Shown here: positions 55,633-61,581 of the stretch, piece after piece
Numbering within the stretch: position 1 is the first letter of the stretch
Layout: every line of letters begins with the position of its first letter
NCBI GenBank assembly: GCA_025929895.1
Contig: JAICPI010000009.1
Coordinates: 1-61,581 of the forward strand
DNA length: 61,581 bases
Direction: 5' to 3'
From: Thermoleophilia bacterium
GTDB lineage: Bacteria > Actinomycetota > Thermoleophilia > Gaiellales > Gaiellaceae
Notes under the pieces: model-generated
Database searches by the model: none
What the model saw: the letters and a program-made list of their open reading frames with translations, nothing else
What the model was told of the DNA's origin: nothing
Made by a program: the position numbers and the translations under genes

Positions 55633-56724
55633 ATGCTCACGTTCGGCGTCACCGTCCTGCCCGACCCGCCCTACACGCGCCTGATCGAGCTCACGCAGCT
55701 CGCCGAGCAGCACGGGTTCGAGTACGGCTGGACCTACGACTCGCACATCCTCTGGCAGGAGTCGTACGCAACGCTTCCGCTCGTCGCCGACCGCACGGAG
55801 CGGATCAAGCTGGGCCACTTCGTCACGAACCCCGGCATCCGCGACCCGACGATCACCGCGAGCTGGTACGCGACGATGCACGACCTCTCGAACGGGCGCA
55901 TGGTGATGGGCATCGGCCGCGGCGACTCGTCGCGCCGCGTCGTCGGGTTGAAGCCGGTGAAGGTCGCGGAGTTCGAGGCGCGCTGCGCGATGATCAAGGA
56001 CCTGATGAACGGCCGTGCCGTCGAGTGGAACGGCAAGGAGCTGAAGCTGGAGTGGGTGCGCGACGACCTGCCGGACATCGAGCTCTGGGTGGCGGGCTAC
56101 GGGCCGAAGGCGCTCGCGGTCGCGGGGCGCGTCGGCGACGGCGTGATCATCCAGCTCGCCGATCCGCAGATCATCCAGTGGATCATGGACACGGCGCGGA
56201 AGTCGGCGGAGGAGGCCGGCCGCGACCCCGCGGCGCTGAAGTGCATCGTCGGCGCGCCGAGCATGATCAGCGACGACATCGCCGACCAGCGGGAGCAGGT
56301 GCGCTGGTTCCCCGCGATGGTCTCCAACCACGTCATGGACCTGATCGAGCGCTACGGGTTCGACTCGGAGATCCCCGACGCGCTGACCGAGTTCGTGAAG
56401 GCGAGGAAGTTCTACGACTACAAGGACCACAGCCGCGTTGGCGCGGCGCACGGGGAGTTCGTCACCGATGACATCTGCGACCGCTTCTGCGTGCTCGGGA
56501 ACACCGAGCAGGTGATCGAGAAGCTGCGCGAGCTCGAGTCGGTCGGCGTCGACCAGTTCAACATCTACCTGATGACGGGGCAGCAGGAGGCGACGCTCGA
56601 GGCGTACGGCGCCGAGGTGATCCCGAAGTTCGCGGGGGTGGCGGCCTGCGTGGCGGAGGCGAGGGGCCGCGGGGGGTCACCGCAGCACCCCCCTCGGTGT
56701 CGAGGGGCCCGAGCTACTTCCTGA
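55633..56724 (+). CDS. Luciferase-like (F420-type) oxidoreductase
   Basis: A 363-residue TIM-barrel flavin/F420-dependent enzyme: LTFGVTVLPDPPYTRLIELTQLAEQHGFEYGWTYDSHILWQE, LGHFVTNPGIRDPTITASWYATMHDLSNGRMVMGIGRGDSS and IELWVAGYGPKALAVAGRVGDGVIIQLAD. It resembles the TIGR03842-type LLM group, which I recall as a frequent neighbour of dihydropyrimidinase genes in actinobacteria. Cofactor and substrate are not proven. ATG 55633 has GCGGAGG 4-5 nt upstream, so the longer frame is not used. The last ~25 residues (RGRGGSPQHPPRC...) look non-conserved and overlap the convergent gene's end. Confidence 0.88.
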   Translation: MLTFGVTVLPDPPYTRLIELTQLAEQHGFEYGWTYDSHILWQESYATLPLVADRTERIKLGHFVTNPGIRDPTITASWYATMHDLSNGRMVMGIGRGDSSRRVVGLKPVKVAEFEARCAMIKDLMNGRAVEWNGKELKLEWVRDDLPDIELWVAGYGPKALAVAGRVGDGVIIQLADPQIIQWIMDTARKSAEEAGRDPAALKCIVGAPSMISDDIADQREQVRWFPAMVSNHVMDLIERYGFDSEIPDALTEFVKARKFYDYKDHSRVGAAHGEFVTDDICDRFCVLGNTEQVIEKLRELESVGVDQFNIYLMTGQQEATLEAYGAEVIPKFAGVAACVAEARGRGGSPQHPPRCRGARATS

Positions 56725-58765
56725 AGCTCATGTACGCGAGGCCCGCTCGCGGCGTGCCTTCGCCGAGGTCGAGACCGAGCGACTTGCACGAGCCTGCGTA
56801 GCTCGTCGGCGTCTTCCAGTTGAGCTGGTAGTAGCCGTCCCCGAGGTTCTGGAGGCCCGAGCTCCCGGCCGCGGCCTCCTCGACGAGGTCGGTCGTCGCT
56901 CCGAGCGCGCACGAGCTGCCGGTGACGAAGGCCCTGACGGAGCCCAGGTCGAGAACGGGCTGTCCGAGTGCGTCGGTGAGCCGCCACTTGAGCGGGATCG
57001 CCTGTCCGGCGCGTGAGACGTTGAGCGTGCTCGGCCGGTCGATCGGGGCGAAGAGGCCGGAGAAGACGTAGTTCACGTCGTAGTGGCACGTCTTCGACGC
57101 CGTGTGCCCGACACCGTCCACGGCCGTGAACGTCACTGCCTTCGAGCCGACCGAGCCGGTGTCGACCGATCCGGCGAGCGTGCTCGCCGCGGCGTCGACG
57201 CCCGAGCCCGTGTCGGACGCGCCGATCGGCCCGACGGCGTGCGCGCCGCTGTTCAGGACGAAGGGGCCGCCCGCCGGGCAAGGGCCGAACGTCGGCGCCG
57301 AAGCGTCGACGTTGACGCCGCCCACGAGTCCCGTGCCGGTGTTTCCGGCGGAGTCCGTCGACTCCGACGACGCCGAGTGCGTGCCGGTCGTCGAGAACGC
57401 AGCCGTCGCGGGCGTGGGCCCGGTCTTGACGCCGGACCCGGCCGATCCGTCGGCGAGGATCGGATCGGTCGCCGACCACGTGAACGTGACGTCGTCCTTG
57501 TACCAGGGTGTTCCGCCGACGACGACCGCCACGGATCCGGTGCTCGCGGTCACGTGCGGCGCCGTGCGGTCGATGCTCACCGCGGGGAGGCTGGTGCCGG
57601 TCGTGACGTTGCCGGCGTTGTCGCGGATCGGCCCGAGCGTCGCGGCCAGGTCGCGGCCTTCGCCGACGATCGCCGTCGTTGCCGGGCAGACGTCGGCCAG
57701 CCCTGAGGGACCGACGTCGGCGCACGACCAGTCGATCGTCACGTCGCCGCCGTACCAACCGTCGGCGTTCGGAGCCGCCGCCGGAATGCCGGTCACCGTC
57801 GGCGGCGACGCGTCGCGCTTGATGACGACGTCGACGGGACCTGCCGAGCCGCCGGCGCTCCGCGCCGAGCAGGAGAAGGCGGTGGCGGGCTGGTCGGCGA
57901 CGATCGTCGCGTCGACGCAGCCGGTCTTGGCCAGGGAGCCCGGCGACTCCGGCTCGCTCACGTTCCAGGTGATCGTGACGTCGCCGACGAACCACCCGTC
58001 GAGTCCCGCCGGCCCCGAGAGGAGGTAGCCGATGGCCGGGGGCGTCGGATCGACGATCCCGTAGTTCTCGGAGGCGGAGGCCATGAGGCCGCCCGTGTCC
58101 GTGTAAGCGCACGAGGCCTCCTGCGTCCCGATCCCGTCCGCGGCGTCGGGCCCGCTGATCGCGCTCAGCGTGGCCGGGAAGGTCGAGTCGCCGTCCTCGG
58201 CGTCGGTCACCAGGCACGTCGCGGCTGGGACAGCGCCCTCCGCGTAGCTCGCGCCGCCCGTCACGCCGGCGACGGCGACCTGCGGAGGCGAGTTCGGGGG
58301 CGGCGAGACGACGACGGTGAACGTCGCGGGCGCGACCGAGAACGTCGCGCCGGTCGTGTTGGCGGTCTCCACCAGCGTGACCGTCGCGGAACCTTGTCCG
58401 TGCGGGGTCACCGTGAGGAGCGGGCCGGTGGCGGCGTCAGCGCAGCTGCTGAACGTGATCGACGTCGGGCTGACGGTCGCGACCGCAGCGTTGCTGGAGG
58501 CGACGGACACGGTCAGCGTCGTGCTCCCGGTCAGGTTGCATCCGTTCTTGCCGTCGCCGTTTCGCGGCTGGACGTACAACCGGGTCGTCCCGCTCGACGC
58601 GCCTTCCACGAGCGGCATGGTCTCGGCGACGGCGTCGAGCGTCAGGTCGAGCGTGTTGGAGATGTCGTCCGCGTTCGCGCCGCCCGTGAAGGCGACGGAG
58701 GCGAGCAGCGCCGCGACGACGAGACTCCGTCTGCCTCGCCGCCTCAATCGTGTCGAAACGTCCAT
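56714..58765 (-). CDS. Secreted Ig-like protein with C-terminal PxKF-type domain
   Basis: A 683-residue exported protein. After a basic start, the signal helix is SLVVAALLASVAFTGGANA; several Ig-like beta domains follow, each with a pattern like GWYGGDVTIDWSCADVGPSG or WYKDDVTFTWSATD and paired Cys residues. The C-terminal ~100 residues (PIDRPSTLNVSRAGQAIPLKWRLTDALGQPVLDL ... GDGYYQLNWKTP) match the PxKF-type domain seen at the end of large surface proteins. ATG 58765 is chosen because GGGGGAG lies 9 nt upstream; ATG 58774 would be too close to it. Likely a cell-surface or released structural protein. Confidence 0.82.
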   Translation of the reverse strand: MDVSTRLRRRGRRSLVVAALLASVAFTGGANADDISNTLDLTLDAVAETMPLVEGASSGTTRLYVQPRNGDGKNGCNLTGSTTLTVSVASSNAAVATVSPTSITFSSCADAATGPLLTVTPHGQGSATVTLVETANTTGATFSVAPATFTVVVSPPPNSPPQVAVAGVTGGASYAEGAVPAATCLVTDAEDGDSTFPATLSAISGPDAADGIGTQEASCAYTDTGGLMASASENYGIVDPTPPAIGYLLSGPAGLDGWFVGDVTITWNVSEPESPGSLAKTGCVDATIVADQPATAFSCSARSAGGSAGPVDVVIKRDASPPTVTGIPAAAPNADGWYGGDVTIDWSCADVGPSGLADVCPATTAIVGEGRDLAATLGPIRDNAGNVTTGTSLPAVSIDRTAPHVTASTGSVAVVVGGTPWYKDDVTFTWSATDPILADGSAGSGVKTGPTPATAAFSTTGTHSASSESTDSAGNTGTGLVGGVNVDASAPTFGPCPAGGPFVLNSGAHAVGPIGASDTGSGVDAAASTLAGSVDTGSVGSKAVTFTAVDGVGHTASKTCHYDVNYVFSGLFAPIDRPSTLNVSRAGQAIPLKWRLTDALGQPVLDLGSVRAFVTGSSCALGATTDLVEEAAAGSSGLQNLGDGYYQLNWKTPTSYAGSCKSLGLDLGEGTPRAGLAYMSFRK

Positions 58766-58933
58766 GCGACCCATCTCCCCCGTCGTGTCGAGACGCACGT
58801 AAGCGAAGCGACGCAGGGCCCTGTCCTCCCCGTGCGTCCTGCCCGACCAGACGAACGGACAGGCAGCGGCTCACCACTCGAAGCGCGAGAGGTCCGCGGG
58901 CCCACACGCTGGAGCGCGGGCGAGCGGCGGTGC

Positions 58934-58939
58934 TAGCGT
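58934..58939 (+). promoter_or_regulatory. Leaderless -10 box of the ABC exporter operon
   Basis: TAGCGT is 7 nt before GTG 58947; no ribosome site. The 181-nt divergent gap (58766-58946) otherwise shows no clear structure. Confidence 0.45.
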
Positions 58940-58946
58940 CAGCCGC

Positions 58947-59879
58947 GTGAGCTCCGCCGCAGACTCGCCCCTGATCGAGGCGCACGACCTCACGAAGCGC
59001 TTCGGCGACTTCACCGCAGTCGACTCCGTCGACTTCTCGGTGCGCGCCGGAGAGACGTTCGGGTTCCTCGGCCCGAACGGCGCCGGGAAGACCTCGACCA
59101 TGCGGATGATCAGCGCCGTCTCGCCCGTCAGCGGCGGAACGCTGCGCGTCCTCGGCCGCGACCCCGCGACGCACGGCCCCGAGATCAAGGCGCGCATGGG
59201 CGTCGTGCCGCAGCAGGACACGCTCGACTTCGAGCTCACCGTCTACGAGAACATCCTCGTGTACGGCAACTACTTCGGGCTCGCGAAGGACGTGATCGCC
59301 GCGCGGGCCAACGAGCTGCTCGAGTTCGTCCAGCTGAGCGAGCGGCGCGACTCCAAGGTGGAGCCGCTCTCCGGCGGGATGAAGCGCCGGCTCACGATCG
59401 CGCGGGCGCTCGTCAACGAGCCCGAGCTGCTCCTGCTCGACGAGCCGACGACCGGGCTCGACCCGCAGGCGCGGCACGTGCTCTGGGACCGGCTCTACCG
59501 GCTCAAGCAGCAGGGCGTCACGCAGGTGCTGACGACGCACTACATGGACGAGGCCGAGCAGCTCTGCGATCGGCTCGTCGTCATGGACCAGGCGAAGATC
59601 GTCGCCGAGGGCTCGCCGCGGCAGCTGATCGACCGCTACGTGCAGCGCGAGGTCGTGGAGCTCCGCTTCGCGGGGACGCCGTCGGTCGACGGACAGCTCG
59701 AGGGGCTGGGCGAGCGCGTCGAGGTGCTCGCCGACCGGATCCTGATCGGCACGGACGACGGCGACGGCACGGCGCACGCGGTCCACGAGCGGGGCGTCCC
59801 GGTCGAGAGCGTGCTCGTCCGCCGCAGCACGCTCGAGGACGTGTTCCTGACGCTGACCGGCAGGACGCTCGTCGACTGA
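58947..59879 (+). CDS. Daunorubicin-type ABC transporter ATP-binding protein
   Basis: A 310-residue ATPase: Walker A GPNGAGKTSTM, Q-loop VVPQQDTLDFELTVYENI, signature LSGGMKRRLTIARAL, Walker B LLLLDEPTTGLDPQ and switch His in TTHYMDEAE. The C-terminal ~80 residues after the ATPase core are the extension usual in DrrA/NodI-type exporters. It works with the two permeases that follow; its stop and the next ATG overlap (TGATG). The substrate is unknown: lipid, drug or polysaccharide. Confidence 0.94.
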   Translation: MSSAADSPLIEAHDLTKRFGDFTAVDSVDFSVRAGETFGFLGPNGAGKTSTMRMISAVSPVSGGTLRVLGRDPATHGPEIKARMGVVPQQDTLDFELTVYENILVYGNYFGLAKDVIAARANELLEFVQLSERRDSKVEPLSGGMKRRLTIARALVNEPELLLLDEPTTGLDPQARHVLWDRLYRLKQQGVTQVLTTHYMDEAEQLCDRLVVMDQAKIVAEGSPRQLIDRYVQREVVELRFAGTPSVDGQLEGLGERVEVLADRILIGTDDGDGTAHAVHERGVPVESVLVRRSTLEDVFLTLTGRTLVD

Positions 59880-60685
59880 TGGCCGCCGTCGCGCACGTCC
59901 CCTCGACGACGCCGCTCGAGCGCACGTTCGCCGTGACCTCGTGGCACGCGCGCAGCTACCGCCGCACGTGGCGCGCGACGATCACGACCGCCTTCCTGAA
60001 CCCGATCTTCTTCCTGCTCTCGGTCGGCGTGCTGCTCGGGCAGCTGATCGACGACGATCGCGCGCAGCTCGGCGGGCTCTCGTACGTCGAGTTCGTCGCT
60101 CCCGGGCTGCTCGCCGCGACCGCGATGCAGATGGGCGCGAACGACGCGATGTGGCCGGTGATGGCGGGGATCAAGTGGCTGCGGACGTACCACGCCGTGC
60201 TCGCCACGCCGGTCCGGGTCGGGGAGCTCGTGATCGGGACGATGGGCTGGTCCGGGGTCCGCGTCCTCTCCGCGGCCGCGATCTTCACGGCGGTCGCCGC
60301 GATCGGGGGCGCCATCCCCTCGGCGCTCGCCGTGCTGGCGCCCTTTGCCGCCTTGCTCACAGGGTTGGCCCTGAACGCGCCGATCACGGCGTTCTCCGCG
60401 AGCCTCGAGGGCGGCGACGACGGTTGGTACCCGGCGCTGAACCGCTTCGCCCTGATCCCGATGTTCCTCTTCGCCGGGACGTTCTTCCCGGTCTCGCAGC
60501 TGCCGGACTGGCTGGAGCCGGCCGCCTGGGCGACGCCGCTCTGGCACGGCGTCGAGCTCTGCCGGATGCTGACGACCGGCGACCTCGACGTCCTGGCGCT
60601 CGTGCACGTCGGCTACCTGCTCGCGTTCGTCGTGGTCGGCACGATCCTCGCGGTGCGCCTGCACCGGAGGGCGCTCCTCAAGTGA
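59879..60685 (+). CDS. ABC-2 type transporter permease
   Basis: A 268-residue membrane protein with six helices: TAFLNPIFFLLSVGVLLGQLI, FVAPGLLAATAMQMG, the long central helices and the ABC-2 C-terminal motif ALIPMFLFAGTFFPVSQLPDWLEPAAWATPLWHGVEL. It forms half of a heterodimeric exporter with the similar gene that follows (GTGA overlap), both driven by the upstream ATPase. Confidence 0.92.
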   Translation: MAAVAHVPSTTPLERTFAVTSWHARSYRRTWRATITTAFLNPIFFLLSVGVLLGQLIDDDRAQLGGLSYVEFVAPGLLAATAMQMGANDAMWPVMAGIKWLRTYHAVLATPVRVGELVIGTMGWSGVRVLSAAAIFTAVAAIGGAIPSALAVLAPFAALLTGLALNAPITAFSASLEGGDDGWYPALNRFALIPMFLFAGTFFPVSQLPDWLEPAAWATPLWHGVELCRMLTTGDLDVLALVHVGYLLAFVVVGTILAVRLHRRALLK

Positions 60686-61491
60686 CCGACTACACGATTC
60701 CGACCCGGATCGCGCCGTGGTTCGCGTTCGGCGCCGACCGGTCGTTCCGGCTCGTCTACCGCAACCTCCGCGCGGCGCGGCGCTACTGGCTCGTGATGGT
60801 CTCCGGCTTCTTCGAGCCGCTCTTCTACCTCGTCGGGCTCGGCGTGGGCGTCGGAGCGCTCGTCGGCGATGTCGCGTTCGGGGGGCAGACGATCTCGTAC
60901 GAGCTGTTCGTCGCGCCGGCGCTGCTCGCGGCCTCGGCGATGAACGGCGCGATCTACGAGACCACCGGCAACGTCTTCTTCAAGCTGAACTACGCGAAGA
61001 CGTACGACGGCGTGCTCGCGACGCCGCTCGGCGTCCGCGACATCGCGGTCGGGGAGACGATCTTCGCGCTGATGCGCGGCACCGTCTACTCGATCATGTT
61101 CGTCGCGATCATGCTCGCGCTCGGCCTGATCGAGTCGGCATGGGCGATCCTCGCCGTGCCCGCCGCGCTCATGATCGGCGCGACCTTCGCTGCCCTCGGG
61201 CTCTCCGCCGTCACGCTGATGCGCTCCTGGGCCGACTTCGCGTTCATCGAGCTGCTGACGCTGCCGATGTTCCTCTTCTCCGCGACCTTCGTCCCGCTCT
61301 CGCAGTATCCGGAGCCGGTCCAGTGGGTGCTGCCGCTGACGCCGCTGTACCACGGCGTCGACCTGATGCGCTCGCTCACGCTCGGCCAGGTCGGCTGGGA
61401 CGCGCTGCTGAACGTTGCGTACCTGCTCGGCGTGATGGCGCTCGGCGTCTGGTTCACGGCTCGCCGCCTCCAGCGAAAGCTGCTCAAGTGA
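60682..61491 (+). CDS. ABC-2 type transporter permease
   Basis: A 269-residue paralogue of the preceding permease, aligned over its length: FEPLFYLVGLGVGVGALVG, FVAPALLAASAMNG, VLATPLGVRDIAVGETIFALMRG and LPMFLFSATFVPLSQYPEPVQWVLPLTPLYHGVDLMR. GTG 60682 overlaps the first permease and its stop overlaps the oligoendopeptidase start, so four genes are coupled. Confidence 0.92.
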   Translation: MTDYTIPTRIAPWFAFGADRSFRLVYRNLRAARRYWLVMVSGFFEPLFYLVGLGVGVGALVGDVAFGGQTISYELFVAPALLAASAMNGAIYETTGNVFFKLNYAKTYDGVLATPLGVRDIAVGETIFALMRGTVYSIMFVAIMLALGLIESAWAILAVPAALMIGATFAALGLSAVTLMRSWADFAFIELLTLPMFLFSATFVPLSQYPEPVQWVLPLTPLYHGVDLMRSLTLGQVGWDALLNVAYLLGVMALGVWFTARRLQRKLLK

Positions 61492-61581
61492 GCGAGGCGA
61501 CCGCCGCGGGCGTGGAGTGGGATCTCGGCGACCTCTACGCGAGCTCCGACGACCCGGCGCTCGCGCGTGACGCGGCGGCGG
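61488..61581 (+). CDS. pepF: Oligoendopeptidase F family protein, N-terminal fragment
   Basis: The first 31 codons only, cut by the right edge: SEATAAGVEWDLGDLYASSD, then DPALARDAAA. The WDLxDLYxxxDDP opening is characteristic of M3-family oligoendopeptidase F (a cytosolic zinc peptidase); the HExxH site would lie outside the window. GTG 61488 overlaps the permease stop (GTGA). Confidence 0.7.
   Translation, partial: MSEATAAGVEWDLGDLYASSDDPALARDAAA

Noticed and set aside
1..61581. CRISPR arrays, rRNA and tRNA genes, insertion sequences
   Set aside because: No regularly spaced repeat set of array size, no recognisable rRNA or tRNA sequence, and no transposase or integrase motifs were seen.

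Overview
The window is about 61.6 kb of very GC-rich DNA with no rRNA, tRNA, IS element or CRISPR array. Several traits point to a high-GC actinobacterium, probably class Thermoleophilia (Gaiellales/Solirubrobacterales-like); the class is an inference. These traits are the many GTG starts, long chains of genes joined by 4-nt ATGA/GTGA overlaps, OpcA beside glucose-6-phosphate dehydrogenase, three-gene PdtaS/PdtaR-type ANTAR signalling, a caa3-type oxidase, an F420-type luciferase-like oxidoreductase, and many start codons sitting 6-9 nt behind a TANNNT box (leaderless transcripts). No gene-free stretch exceeds 300 nt; the longest are 40559-40851 and 6616-6862.

Layout. 1-7117: a truncated beta-type glutamine synthetase (-), a membrane-anchored HtrA-like protease (-), an ABC exporter pair, an MFS exporter and an alpha-type glutamine synthetase (+). 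Both synthetase genes are preceded by a near-identical intrinsic terminator inside the leader, overlapped by an alternative hairpin. 7193-10540: two small membrane proteins, a GAF/HisKA_2 kinase, a glyoxalase-fold protein and a receiver-ANTAR regulator. 10545-12763: small membrane protein and ABC-F ATPase. 12785-23202: transketolase divergent from a tightly coupled operon rpiB-tal-pgi-gnd-zwf-opcA-kinase-regulator, followed by a STAS protein and a mini-ANTAR protein. 23199-27909: two secreted proteins flanking an amidase. 28025-31953: caa3 oxidase subunits II and I, a CtaB with an N-terminal extension and a 40-residue membrane peptide. 31964-36995: a small hypothetical, an acidic Glu/Pro-rich membrane protein and a MacB/FtsX-like exporter. 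37139-41549: a giant cyclase-ATPase-LuxR regulator, a palindromic repeat element, a cupin and a coupled micro-protein. 41554-52482: a reductive-pyrimidine/hydantoin degradation set (aminotransferase, malonate/methylmalonate-semialdehyde dehydrogenase, dihydropyrimidinase, NCS1 transporter, N-carbamoyl amidohydrolase), interrupted by a second LuxR ATPase regulator and small genes. 52479-55194: glycosyltransferase-sulfotransferase-glycosyltransferase operon. 55127-56724: DMT-like permease and an F420-type oxidoreductase. 56714-61581: a secreted Ig-like protein, a daunorubicin-type ABC exporter and the first codons of an oligoendopeptidase F.

The most interesting system is the possible ANTAR-controlled antitermination of both glutamine synthetase genes. 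The beta-type leader holds a 7-bp hairpin with an AAUGAG hexaloop (A1 and G4, the ANTAR consensus) whose 3' strand is also the 5' strand of the terminator, and the window encodes two ANTAR proteins, one with its cognate-type kinase. Other points of note are two symmetrical divergent promoters with overlapping -10 boxes (tkt/rpiB and glyoxalase/ANTAR regulator), a pentose-phosphate operon carrying its own cytosolic two-component system but no lactonase, and a pyrimidine-degradation locus with no dihydropyrimidine dehydrogenase but an F420-type enzyme nearby.
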